A DNA stretch of 64,000 nucleotides from positions 46,885-110,884 of the forward strand of contig JAFSGN010000002.1 in assembly GCA_017440805.1 (NCBI GenBank), given 5' to 3'. This document shows, piece after piece, positions 34,612 to 43,745 of the stretch (its first letter is position 1; each line of letters begins with the position of its first letter). A program made the position numbers and the translations under genes. The DNA comes from Clostridia bacterium (lineage in GTDB: Bacteria; Bacillota; Clostridia; Oscillospirales; SIG627). Under the pieces are notes generated by a model. It made no database searches. It was not told where the DNA came from and was given only the letters and a program-made list of their open reading frames with translations.

Positions 34612-35607
34612 ATGGATGCAACTTTTATAGGTTTATTACAATCCCAAATCAGTTCCCTGCAAGGGAGTGAATCAACAACTGGTGGAAACATAATTATTCT
34701 TGAAACCATCAAACTTCTACTTGAGAATGTTGATTTATCCTCAGATACTTTAACAAAATATGATAAGTTTGGAATGAGACGCCTTTTTGCCGCATATGGC
34801 GAAGTGGGTAAAAAAGTATGTGCTTTTTACAATGACGGGAAGTCATATCTTGATCCCGCGGCTCTCGATGGAAGTATTGGTAAAACTATAGCTGAAACTT
34901 CAGGACAAATTGTTGAGACTACTACCGCTTTTGATGAGTTAGCTATCAAAGAGGACGACCTTTTGGCAAAAGAAGATGAGTTAAAAGCTATTGAAACAAA
35001 GTATACGGCTCTATGTGCAAAAACCAAAGAGCTACGAGCACTTGCTGAAACAGTATCTGATAGTTCTATTTCTGCAGTTGAAAATGAAAATGAGCAGTTA
35101 GAAGCCGAGATTGCTAAGGGCAGAAAAAGAAAAGAAACTGTTGACGAGAAAAATAGTACTCTTCGCAAAGTGCTCTCTGAGGTCGAGAAAACAAATACCG
35201 AGGTTGATAGCGAACAGCGACGCATTAAAAGCAATATTACTTCAATTATTGATAATCACCACGATGAAATTCAAGCTCTTTATTCTGAAAGTAATAAGTC
35301 GTTGGATGAAATCAAATCTGATATTGAGAGATATATCAGAGATTTTGAGGCTCTGGATTCCTCTGTCGTTGAATATACAGAGACCAAGGCTTTTTATGAA
35401 ACTTGGCTCGGTGAAAACAGCTCTATTATCGAGACCATGCGTAGATATGGTTTGGAAAGCATTGCTCAACTCACCGATGCAATTAACAATGCAAAAGCCA
35501 GCGCAGAATATGAACTAAAAGCGTACGATGCTATTGTTAAGAAAATAATTACTGCAGAAGAAACTGCAAGAGAAGCTATTGAAAAAAAGCAAAATCGACT
35601 GATTTAA
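34612..35607 (+). CDS. Coiled-coil protein of the Hsp70/AAA-protease array
   Basis: 331 residues, not assignable to a named family. Residues 1-100 are globular (KYDKFGMRRLFAAYGEVGKK). About 100-260 are strongly heptad-like and charged (KEDELKAIETKYTALCAKTK; ENEQLEAEIAKGRKRKETVD; EVDSEQRRIKSNITSIIDNH), a long coiled coil; the C terminus is again helical. No signal peptide or membrane helix. GAGGT upstream of ATG. The tight spacing after the Hsp70-like gene suggests the two products interact. Confidence 0.75.
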   Translation: MDATFIGLLQSQISSLQGSESTTGGNIIILETIKLLLENVDLSSDTLTKYDKFGMRRLFAAYGEVGKKVCAFYNDGKSYLDPAALDGSIGKTIAETSGQIVETTTAFDELAIKEDDLLAKEDELKAIETKYTALCAKTKELRALAETVSDSSISAVENENEQLEAEIAKGRKRKETVDEKNSTLRKVLSEVEKTNTEVDSEQRRIKSNITSIIDNHHDEIQALYSESNKSLDEIKSDIERYIRDFEALDSSVVEYTETKAFYETWLGENSSIIETMRRYGLESIAQLTDAINNAKASAEYELKAYDAIVKKIITAEETAREAIEKKQNRLI

Positions 35608-35656
35608 ATTTTTTGCATAAAACGAAGATAATGTCTGAAAGAAATGAAGTGAACAA

Positions 35657-36232
35657 ATGAACCATACTTTAAGAATTTATATGGTTGTCCCTTGTTCTGA
35701 GGTTCTCGGTCCCTACAAACGTTTTATTGTTTGGGTACAAGGTTGTAATAGACGATGCAAGGGATGTATAGCGAGAGATTCGTGGGAACTTGATGGTGGC
35801 GAACTACTGAAGATTGATGATCTTGTTCAGCAAATCTTACATCAAGACAATATTGAGGGAATTACAGTAAGCGGTGGCGAACCATTTCTTCATCAAGAAG
35901 CTCTGTGTGAACTAATATCAAAGGTAAGGAAACACAAAGACTTGGGTGTAATCATTTATACCGGTATGAATTATGAAGAAATTAAGGATACTGATTTAGC
36001 TAAAATGGCAGATATTATTATTGATGGTGAGTACATAGAAGAATTGAATGATGATAAGAGCCTGCGAGGTTCTTGCAATCAAAACGTGATATGTGTCAGT
36101 GACAGATATTGCGATGTTATCGATAGTCTTTATGGTCACAACGGACGCAAAGTTGAGTTTATCCCCAATGATGGTAGATTCGATATGATTGGTATTCCAA
36201 GTAAAAGTGTCACTGACACATTTATTAAATAA
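35657..36232 (+). CDS. NrdG-like radical SAM / 4Fe-4S protein
   Basis: 191 residues, similar in length to anaerobic ribonucleotide-reductase activating proteins. The cluster motif is C30-x3-C34-x2-C37 (VQGCNRRCKGCIARDSW), followed by the SAM-binding GGEP (73-76), IIYTGMNYEEI and DIIIDGEYIEE. NrdG-type enzymes create glycyl radicals in a partner, yet no ribonucleotide reductase or pyruvate-formate-lyase-like gene is encoded in the window. It may instead modify a protein of this array. The ribosome site is weak (GAAGTGA). Whether the protein is catalytically a radical enzyme cannot be read from sequence. Confidence 0.82.
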   Translation: MNHTLRIYMVVPCSEVLGPYKRFIVWVQGCNRRCKGCIARDSWELDGGELLKIDDLVQQILHQDNIEGITVSGGEPFLHQEALCELISKVRKHKDLGVIIYTGMNYEEIKDTDLAKMADIIIDGEYIEELNDDKSLRGSCNQNVICVSDRYCDVIDSLYGHNGRKVEFIPNDGRFDMIGIPSKSVTDTFIK

Positions 36233-36243
36233 GGAGTTTACAT

Positions 36244-37527
36244 ATGAGTGGAATTAAAGATGTTCAAATAAGGATAACTCGTTCACAACGAGACCAACTA
36301 ATAACAGCAACAAGGCAAGCGCTTGAAACGGCTCAGCAGCTTCAGCAAAGAGCTGAACTTCGTCAGTCAGCTCAAGAACTTTCTGATGCGTCTATATCGT
36401 TAATTACGAATCTTCTGCAACAACAGGTCAATGATTTGCACGATGAAGTTCGTACAATGGCAGAAACCCAAAATCGCAGATTAACAAATTTAGCAAATGA
36501 TTATGCACAAAGTATTGAAGATTTGCGTAAACAAAGAGAACGAGACCGTGCCGAACTGCAGATGAACCTGAACGCTCTAAAGGAACGTGACCAAAATCAT
36601 CGTGAGCAAGCACAGTTCTGGATTAACCAAGCCGAAGCTTTTTTTGCCGATATTGAACAATACCGACATGATATGTTCACGCCAAATCAGCTTGCTCGTC
36701 TGCGTGGTCATATTGCACAGGTGCAACAGGATATGCAATCCGAGGCATATCAGAGTGCTATTGCAAGTGCAAGAAGCATCTTTAATCAAGCAGTTGATTT
36801 GAAAGAGCGAGTTGTACAAGCAGAAATCGAATGGGCACACTACCATACGCAGTTCCAGCAAGCATTCGCCGATTTGCGTTCCGAACTCTATTATCATCAG
36901 ACAATGCAGTTCATCATCAATACCGAAGCAGGTGAGGAGCACATAGATGCGAATATCGACTACTGGAGTAACGGTAGCCTATCCTCTATCGCTGAAGCTA
37001 TTGAACAAATGACCGAAATTATGGAACGAATCAATGACGTTCCTACTACTGAGCTTATCGCTATGTTAGAGAGAATCAAAGAACAACGTTCGCTTCTGGA
37101 TAAAGCTCGTGAAAACGCAAAGGATGCACTCATTTCTTCTCAGATGAGAGCAGAAATGGCAAGCACAATGGCTGAGCATCTGCAAATGGCAGGATGGGAA
37201 TTTGTTGGCTATACCTATGAAGGAAGCGAACTGAACGCTGCCCTCCATGTAAAATTCCGAGATAATATGGGAAATGAAATTGTTACCGTAATATCTCCTC
37301 AGAATCACCAAGGTGAACTTTGCAATAATATGCAGGTCAATTTCTTTGACCCGTATAACAACGACGAATCCATGCGTGGTATTTGGGTTGACGGTATTTT
37401 GGAAAGACTCAGAGAAGCAGGATTGAATGTTGGTCGCCCAATAACAAAACCCGGTTTTGAGATACGCCAATCTGACAATGAGGCTGTTCGGGATTTGGAG
37501 GCAACAGCGTCAAGGAGAAATAAGTAA
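36244..37527 (+). CDS. Long coiled-coil protein of the array
   Basis: 427 residues, AAGGAG upstream. About residues 10-320 are almost wholly helical, Gln/Arg/Glu-rich and heptad-like (RQALETAQQLQQRAELRQSA; DLRKQRERDRAELQMNLNAL; MLERIKEQRSLLDKARENAK). The C-terminal 100 residues form a beta-containing globular domain (WEFVGYTYEGSELNAALHVK, GNEIVTVISPQNHQG). No known family recognised and no membrane segment. Placed between the radical SAM protein and a small globular protein whose start overlaps its stop. Confidence 0.75.
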   Translation: MSGIKDVQIRITRSQRDQLITATRQALETAQQLQQRAELRQSAQELSDASISLITNLLQQQVNDLHDEVRTMAETQNRRLTNLANDYAQSIEDLRKQRERDRAELQMNLNALKERDQNHREQAQFWINQAEAFFADIEQYRHDMFTPNQLARLRGHIAQVQQDMQSEAYQSAIASARSIFNQAVDLKERVVQAEIEWAHYHTQFQQAFADLRSELYYHQTMQFIINTEAGEEHIDANIDYWSNGSLSSIAEAIEQMTEIMERINDVPTTELIAMLERIKEQRSLLDKARENAKDALISSQMRAEMASTMAEHLQMAGWEFVGYTYEGSELNAALHVKFRDNMGNEIVTVISPQNHQGELCNNMQVNFFDPYNNDESMRGIWVDGILERLREAGLNVGRPITKPGFEIRQSDNEAVRDLEATASRRNK

Positions 37528-38000
37528 TGAGAACAAAGTATGAAAGATTTTGCGACAAGATTGAAAATATTATAGGCTCGTATGATAGCACGAAAATTTT
37601 TTGCGGAAATATAGGGTTTGCAACGGCATTGTATGAAACGTGTAAAGATGTGGCATTTATTGGATTGAACGCTGAGAAGATGAAAACGCCGGGAGAAACT
37701 AAAGTTTATGGAAAGGTTCTTTATTCTGACGTGGATACGGCAGTGTTGCACATAATCGCTTTTACAGCTAAGTATCCGGAAATCTGTATAACAGACCTGT
37801 TGGATGTAATCGAAACCATCCACAAATACGCAAACGACGGGCACGCCCTTGGGATTGTATGGGATAGTGATATGCCGAGTATAATCAATTTTGCAGAACT
37901 CCCTACTACAACATGGAATAATGTTCGTATTTATGTTGAAGAGTGTTATTCTAAAGGAATTACCCCCGATAGTGCTCATTCAAATATTTTCAATCCATAA
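37527..38000 (+). CDS. Small globular protein of the array, function unknown
   Basis: 157 residues; its ATG overlaps the previous stop by one base, with AGGAGA upstream. Mixed alpha/beta composition (IFCGNIGFATALYETCKDVA; VYGKVLYSDVDTAVLHIIAF; GHALGIVWDSDMPSIINFAE). No catalytic motif or family that I recognise. Translational coupling ties it to the coiled-coil protein before it. Confidence 0.7.
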   Translation: MRTKYERFCDKIENIIGSYDSTKIFCGNIGFATALYETCKDVAFIGLNAEKMKTPGETKVYGKVLYSDVDTAVLHIIAFTAKYPEICITDLLDVIETIHKYANDGHALGIVWDSDMPSIINFAELPTTTWNNVRIYVEECYSKGITPDSAHSNIFNP

Positions 38001-38049
38001 TACATTGAGAACAAATGCTCTATAATGTACAAAACAAGGAGACCTCACT

Positions 38050-39498
38050 ATGAAATGTCCGGTTTGCAAAAGACCTATCTTGAATAACGAATCGACGTGC
38101 CAGCATTGTGGGTTCACCGATTTGCATAGAGAATTTATAAACAGACAGGATGCTCAGGATTGGGAACTTCATGTCGTAGTCCCGTATCGAGAAAAATGGG
38201 AAAAAGGCATATTAGGTTCTGATGCTTGGCTAAACAGAATCTATCAGTGCTCCTCTTTCCATGCTGAGATTGAAAAGGAGAAAACAACTAAGTTGACCTT
38301 AAATACCGAGGCTGATTTGGATGTTGATAATCCCGCTTCTTTTCGTTCTCTCTTTATTGGCGAGTACAACGGTGATATTGATGATACATTAGCCCATCGC
38401 CTTTCAAAATTCTGTAATATAGAAAAAATATTTATTTCGTTCAAATACAATGGGCATATACATTCAGATGGAATGAATCAAATAATCCGCTCCTGTCCTA
38501 ATCTAATTAAGATGGACTTTAATGGTGCTGTTGATTGTGAATTATTGACCCATATTGACCTATCAAAAATCGAGGAACTTCATGTTACTCTAAAGAATAG
38601 CTTTTCACCTGCATCACTTCACGCACCTGTTCTAAAGTCTTTGCAGATTACGGGTTGTATGATGGGTATAAAGAAGAAGGATGCAAAGAAAATTAAGCGA
38701 ACCCAATATAACCTGTCGGGTTTGCCTGCGTTAGAAAATCTTGCAATAAAATATTGCTCGGATTTTGACTATCGTTCGATTGCTGCATTGGCAAAGCTCA
38801 AAACTTTAAGGATATATGATGAGTGTCCAATAGACTTACTGTGGCTGAGTAGTGGATATAATCTTGAAACATTATCGGTTTATGGAAAGGTATGTTCCTT
38901 AGACGGAATTGAAAGTCAAGTTGATTTGCGAACATTGGATTTGAGGCATAATTGTATCAGCAATATTAGCAAATTGGGTTGTTTGCTCAAACTTGAAAAA
39001 CTGGATTTAGGATTCAATGAGATTACCAACATTGATGTGCTTGGGAATCTTCGTCAATTAAAATTTGTTGACTTAACAAATAACGCCCTTATTAACGAAA
39101 CCTATCTACGCAGTTTGAGAATCCCCACTGCTATCTTCACAAAGTTAGACAAAGAGCTTTATACCATAAAGCAGATGTTTACTGGAAATGTTCTCGGCAC
39201 ATTTTCTGGCGATGTATGTTATTGGATTAAAAGTCGAGAGACTAAAGATATAAATACCGTTCCGCCGTATATGGGAAAAGTAATCCTAAAATGGCGAGAA
39301 AAAGAATATCCGGAAAGAGTCAAAGATGCAGTTCAAGCAATTTTTGAAAGTAAGTATTATGACCTTTGCAACGGGCGTTGCTGTAGTATCCGAACGGTAG
39401 AAAAGCAACATAAACAAACCTATGTTAATACAGCCTTGCAGTTCTATCCATTTTTGCATTTAACCAGAGAAATGCAGGCGGATGTGAGTGATTCTTAA
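38050..39498 (+). CDS. Zinc-ribbon protein with leucine-rich repeats
   Basis: 482 residues, AAGGAG upstream. N terminus: four-cysteine ribbon C3-x2-C6-x10-C17-x2-C20 followed by a conserved segment (REFINRQDAQDW and VVPYREKWEK) that recurs in the product of the gene at 42852. From about residue 190 to 370 it has leucine-rich repeats (LRTLDLRHNCISNISKLGCL; LEKLDLGFNEITNIDVLGNL; LKFVDLTNNALIN). LRR domains usually bind proteins, so a recognition or scaffold role is likely (inference). No secretion signal, so it should act in the cytosol. Confidence 0.82.
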   Translation: MKCPVCKRPILNNESTCQHCGFTDLHREFINRQDAQDWELHVVVPYREKWEKGILGSDAWLNRIYQCSSFHAEIEKEKTTKLTLNTEADLDVDNPASFRSLFIGEYNGDIDDTLAHRLSKFCNIEKIFISFKYNGHIHSDGMNQIIRSCPNLIKMDFNGAVDCELLTHIDLSKIEELHVTLKNSFSPASLHAPVLKSLQITGCMMGIKKKDAKKIKRTQYNLSGLPALENLAIKYCSDFDYRSIAALAKLKTLRIYDECPIDLLWLSSGYNLETLSVYGKVCSLDGIESQVDLRTLDLRHNCISNISKLGCLLKLEKLDLGFNEITNIDVLGNLRQLKFVDLTNNALINETYLRSLRIPTAIFTKLDKELYTIKQMFTGNVLGTFSGDVCYWIKSRETKDINTVPPYMGKVILKWREKEYPERVKDAVQAIFESKYYDLCNGRCCSIRTVEKQHKQTYVNTALQFYPFLHLTREMQADVSDS

Positions 39499-39547
39499 TG
39501 CTCATAATGGTATGGCAAGGAAACGATAAAATTGGCAGGTGCAAATT

Positions 39548-42500
39548 ATGACTACATACTTTACCCAATCAAATATAATGAAACGCTTCTTCTTCCTCGT
39601 TGGTAAGACAAAGGATACTTTTGTTGACGAGGCTCTGCAAGCGTATGATTTGGAATTTTTACTCTATAACCATCTGAGCAAGTTGGGATATGAGCGTATC
39701 GTGTTCTATGGTAAGACACAAAAGCTGTATTGCTATGATGAACATTCCTATAGATTGATTCTTAATTCAAATCAAGGGGCGATTACGCCTGCTGCAACTA
39801 AAAAGCCTATGCTCACCAAGGGTCCTCTTGGCGGACGTTTGCTTGGTTCGGCTTCTACTCAACAAAACGCAGTATCTCAGCCACCTGCTAATGTTCTTCA
39901 TTTTGGGAAAATGAACGATATGGATGCGTTTCAACGCATCGACTTCTGTATGCAGGATAAACGCCATAAAACAGCCATCATATTCAATAATGCGGAAGAC
40001 TTTATTGGCTTTTTTGGTGAGATTCGCACAGACCGAGGAAGCGAAAGTATCCGAAGCAAAATCTATGATTCAATAAACAGCTATGATGGTTTGGGCTATG
40101 ATAACGAGAATATTATGCTGTTTATCTTCCCTCAAAGAAGCTTGAGTGAGACCACATCTGTATATAACAATATGTCCGGCATCTGGCGAACCTTTTTTCA
40201 GCCCAAAATGAATAAAGGTAATGTTATTGAAATTGGTGCTCCTTCTCAAGCGGAGGTAAGAAATGCAATCAGTTTAGTCCGCATTAAATACGGATTGTCC
40301 GTTGATTTTAGTTCCATTGAAGAATCAGCAAAAATGCTTGCCCGAACAGCGTATGCGAACGGTCTCACGCTTTCAGAGGTTCTTCATCAAATGAAGATAA
40401 TCGCAGACCGTAAGCAAACATTTAATATTTCAACTGCCGAAACAATTTGCGGCAAAACAAACAAGCAAAGTGCGTTTTCTCGTATGAACGAACTCATTGG
40501 CATGGATTCAGTCAAAGAGCAAATTCGTGCATTTACAAGACGTGCAGAATACACAAACAAAGCCGAAGATTTCGGATATATCTCCCGTATTCAGCCTCAA
40601 CCTAAAAAGAAAACTGCAGGTATGAACCTGCACTTTGTCCTCACAGGTAATCCGGGTACAGGTAAAACAACTGTTGCTAAGCTTCTCGGAGAAATCTATT
40701 ACGAGCTTGGATATTTGCCAAGTGGACATACGGTTAAAGTAACAAGAAGCGACCTTGTTGCCGGTTATGTTGGTCAAACAGCAATTAAAACAAGAGAATG
40801 TATCGAGAAAGCGATTGGCGGCGTTTTGTTTGTTGATGAAGCATATATGCTGAAGCGTACAAGCCAAGATGGAGCTTCAGATAATGATTTTGGACAGGAA
40901 GCTATCGACACTATCCTCGAAGCCATGAGCGACCGTGCCGGTGAATTTGCAGTCGTTGTCGCTGGTTATCCAAAGGAGATGCAGGCATTTTTGAGTTCTA
41001 ATCCGGGTCTGCAACGTCGTTTTAGTCATGTGTTAGAAATCGAGGATTATTCACCGGAAGAACTACTGCAAATATTTGATATGTACTGCAATAAAAAACG
41101 TTATATTGCAGACAGCAATCTCCGTGATGTTCTACCTCAATTCTTTGCAAACTGGCATCGTAGCCGTGATAAGAATTGGGGTAATGCCGGTAATGTTGAA
41201 AAACTCATTGATTCCATGTTTGAGAGTTGGTGTATGCGTAGTGGAGAGAGAAACGCAAATGGTTATCTTGTGCTGTCTGCTGCTGATGTGCCTGCTGAGC
41301 TGAGCGCACACATGAAAGATATTTCTGAAGTGAAAGCAAATGCAATCTCTCGTTTGAATGAATTAACGGGTTTGCAGAGTGTTAAAGACCGCATTAGAAA
41401 ACTTCGCCGTAATATTCTTATCGGCGGCGAAACAAGTGAACCGGGACATTATATTTTCGCAGGCAATCCAGGCACAGGTAAAACAACTGTTGCCCGACTC
41501 CTTGGAGATTTACTGTGCGAAGCCGGTGTTCTTCGTCGTGGTCATGTTATAGAGGTCGGTCGTGAAGATTTGGTCGCATCCCACGTTGGACAAACAGCCC
41601 TAAAGACCAAAGCAGTTATTGAATCTGCATTAGATGGTGTGTTGTTCATTGACGAAGCATATCGTCTTGTGGATGGCGAAGGCGGAAGTAATAATAGCTT
41701 CGGTCGTGAAGCTATCGACACGCTCGTTGCTACGATGGAAAACTACAGAGATAGATTGTGTGTTATTTGTGCCGGTTATTCAAAGCCTATGGAACAATTC
41801 GTCCAGAGCAATCCCGGCTTAAAATCAAGATTTACTCAAGTAATTGAATTTGAGGATTATTCTGCCGACGAGCTGATTCAAATTCTCAAAACATTTGCCG
41901 GTTCAAATGCTACCTTGGAGCCTGGTTTCATCGCAAAAAGCAAGTATATCTTTGATTATTGGACAAGAAAAAAATCTGAAGATTTTGGTAATGCCAGAGA
42001 TGTTCGCAAATATCTGTCTCAATGTAAAGATGCTCTATATATGCGTTTAGAGGAAGAATATCCGGATTTCAATATCCCGAAAGAGGCAAGATATACTTAT
42101 ACTGCTGCAGATATTCCCACAGAATATGGAAAGCTCTTTGATACGGTTGAAGAAGCTCCTGTTTTGCCGCTAATCCGTGACGAACAGATAACAATGCAAA
42201 ATGTTGGATTCAACTACGAGAGAGACCTTACGAAAGTTCAACACGCTCTGATTTTGATTCAAGTAGAAACCCAAAATGGTGTTGGCTATGGTAGTGGGTT
42301 TATTGCAAGTGCTGACGGTTATGCTTTCACTTGTAATCATGTTATTGAGAACGCTCACTCTATAAAAGTAAGAGTTCGTGTTCCGGGAAGAATTGGCGGT
42401 GATGACTCTTGGCACGATGCTATGGTCGTAAAAACCGATAGGTTAATTGATATTGCTCTCATTAAAATTGAGGGGAATAATTTTCCGACAATGCCAATCG

Positions 42501-42871
42501 CACCGCAAGACCATCACTCCTTGCCTGGTGATGATATTGCTTTGTTAGGTTATCCGTTTGGTGCTAAACTGACAGATAATCTTGATTTACTTAATGCCAG
42601 TCTTTTTGAAGGACAAATTTCTTCCTCTCAAATTGTACAAGGCTGTGAGCGTTTATATGTTGATATTCAAGCAAAGCGAGGAAATTCCGGCGGTCCTGCA
42701 ATTGACCGTGAAAACGGTTATGTAGTCGGAATACTTTGCGGATCTCAGATTGAAGGCAATAATCGCTTGGTAGAGGAAATTAACTATATACGTCCTGTTA
42801 GATATATTTGGGAAAACTATGTTGAAATCAAAGAGGAAAGTAGGTGGTCAAATGCTTTGCCCCGTATGTAA
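39548..42871 (+). CDS. Double AAA+ ATPase (CbbX/SpoVK type) fused to trypsin-like protease
   Basis: 1107 residues from the ATG at 39548 (AGGTG 6 bases upstream; GTG 39539 is too close to the site). Residues 1-320 form an unidentified N-terminal domain. Two CbbX/CfxQ-type AAA+ modules follow: Walker A GNPGTGKTT at about 367 with VLFVDEAYML, and Walker A GNPGTGKTT at about 639 with VLFIDEAYRL; each has the pore-side GxVGQTA and the SNPGLxxRF sensor region. The C-terminal 200 residues are an HtrA/trypsin-like protease with an apparently complete triad: His931 (TCNHV), Asp968 (IDIALIK), Ser1047 (GNSGGP). An ATP-driven machine with its own protease, no signal peptide, hence cytosolic. Its end overlaps the next gene by 20 bases. 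Confidence 0.88.
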   Translation: MTTYFTQSNIMKRFFFLVGKTKDTFVDEALQAYDLEFLLYNHLSKLGYERIVFYGKTQKLYCYDEHSYRLILNSNQGAITPAATKKPMLTKGPLGGRLLGSASTQQNAVSQPPANVLHFGKMNDMDAFQRIDFCMQDKRHKTAIIFNNAEDFIGFFGEIRTDRGSESIRSKIYDSINSYDGLGYDNENIMLFIFPQRSLSETTSVYNNMSGIWRTFFQPKMNKGNVIEIGAPSQAEVRNAISLVRIKYGLSVDFSSIEESAKMLARTAYANGLTLSEVLHQMKIIADRKQTFNISTAETICGKTNKQSAFSRMNELIGMDSVKEQIRAFTRRAEYTNKAEDFGYISRIQPQPKKKTAGMNLHFVLTGNPGTGKTTVAKLLGEIYYELGYLPSGHTVKVTRSDLVAGYVGQTAIKTRECIEKAIGGVLFVDEAYMLKRTSQDGASDNDFGQEAIDTILEAMSDRAGEFAVVVAGYPKEMQAFLSSNPGLQRRFSHVLEIEDYSPEELLQIFDMYCNKKRYIADSNLRDVLPQFFANWHRSRDKNWGNAGNVEKLIDSMFESWCMRSGERNANGYLVLSAADVPAELSAHMKDISEVKANAISRLNELTGLQSVKDRIRKLRRNILIGGETSEPGHYIFAGNPGTGKTTVARLLGDLLCEAGVLRRGHVIEVGREDLVASHVGQTALKTKAVIESALDGVLFIDEAYRLVDGEGGSNNSFGREAIDTLVATMENYRDRLCVICAGYSKPMEQFVQSNPGLKSRFTQVIEFEDYSADELIQILKTFAGSNATLEPGFIAKSKYIFDYWTRKKSEDFGNARDVRKYLSQCKDALYMRLEEEYPDFNIPKEARYTYTAADIPTEYGKLFDTVEEAPVLPLIRDEQITMQNVGFNYERDLTKVQHALILIQVETQNGVGYGSGFIASADGYAFTCNHVIENAHSIKVRVRVPGRIGGDDSWHDAMVVKTDRLIDIALIKIEGNNFPTMPIAPQDHHSLPGDDIALLGYPFGAKLTDNLDLLNASLFEGQISSSQIVQGCERLYVDIQAKRGNSGGPAIDRENGYVVGILCGSQIEGNNRLVEEINYIRPVRYIWENYVEIKEESRWSNALPRM

Positions 42872-43730
42872 AACTGAATGTGGAACTGAAAATGTATGTA
42901 AAGAATGTGGCTTTGACCAAATCCAAGTTGAATTTCTTAATCGTGAAGAAGCAATACATTGGATGGAAAATACTGTTATACCATTTCGTGAAAAATGGCA
43001 AGAAAAGCAAACAAATTCAGAAATAGATTGGAAGGAACTTTTATTTCAGCAGAAAGATGTCCGTTATTTCTTTGAGGTAACGGTTCCGGCAGCTACAGTT
43101 AAAAATGATGTTATAAGACATATTGTACTAATCTGCCCTTATCCCAGAGTTCGGGAACAGTTTATCAAGTTACTCCAAGATAATATTCCTTATCGTAATA
43201 TTATAACTACACCTGATAATAAGAAACTAACAATGGGTGATTTTGCAGCATTTCTATCAAATCATTCGGAAAACGATTTGCTTATACTTAACCCACAAAA
43301 CATTCCTACTGAAAAGCGATATTCGGAATGTATCCGTGCAGCCTTTGAAGATTTCATATTGCTTGTTCAAATAGGCAAAGGGCCTGGGGCTCGTGAAGTT
43401 CGTATGGATATACCAAAATTTACCTGGATGGTAATTGCTGACAAAATGAAAGATATTCCTATACAATATCATTCTCTGTTTTGCAATCATATCGAAATAA
43501 AATTCGACGACCACCAGATTTGTAAACTTGAAATACAGGCTGTTGCCACTGAACTTAAGTTAAAACTTCTTGCGTCGGCTGTCGAGGTAATTGCAAAGGA
43601 AGTTAAAAATGATATTGACAAGGCTACAAGTTGTGTAAAGCATATTAAAGATTTCTTATTTGTAAAAGGAATGGCAGACAAGACGGTTTCTGCTGATTTA
43701 GCAAAAGATATTATGTCTCAGTTTATTTAA
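42852..43730 (+). CDS. Zinc-ribbon protein paralogous to the LRR protein's N terminus
   Basis: 292 residues from the ATG at 42852 with TAGGTGG upstream, overlapping the AAA-protease gene. C3-x2-C6-x9-C16-x2-C19 is followed by VEFLNREEAIHWMENTVIPF and REKW, nearly the same layout as in the LRR protein. The remainder (IRHIVLICPYPRVREQFIKL; NDLLILNPQNIPTEKRYSEC) looks alpha/beta and is not recognised. The shared front end suggests both proteins dock onto the same partner, plausibly the AAA-protease or Hsp70-like protein. Confidence 0.75.
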   Translation: MLCPVCKTECGTENVCKECGFDQIQVEFLNREEAIHWMENTVIPFREKWQEKQTNSEIDWKELLFQQKDVRYFFEVTVPAATVKNDVIRHIVLICPYPRVREQFIKLLQDNIPYRNIITTPDNKKLTMGDFAAFLSNHSENDLLILNPQNIPTEKRYSECIRAAFEDFILLVQIGKGPGAREVRMDIPKFTWMVIADKMKDIPIQYHSLFCNHIEIKFDDHQICKLEIQAVATELKLKLLASAVEVIAKEVKNDIDKATSCVKHIKDFLFVKGMADKTVSADLAKDIMSQFI

Positions 43731-43745
43731 ATTCGAGGTGATAGA

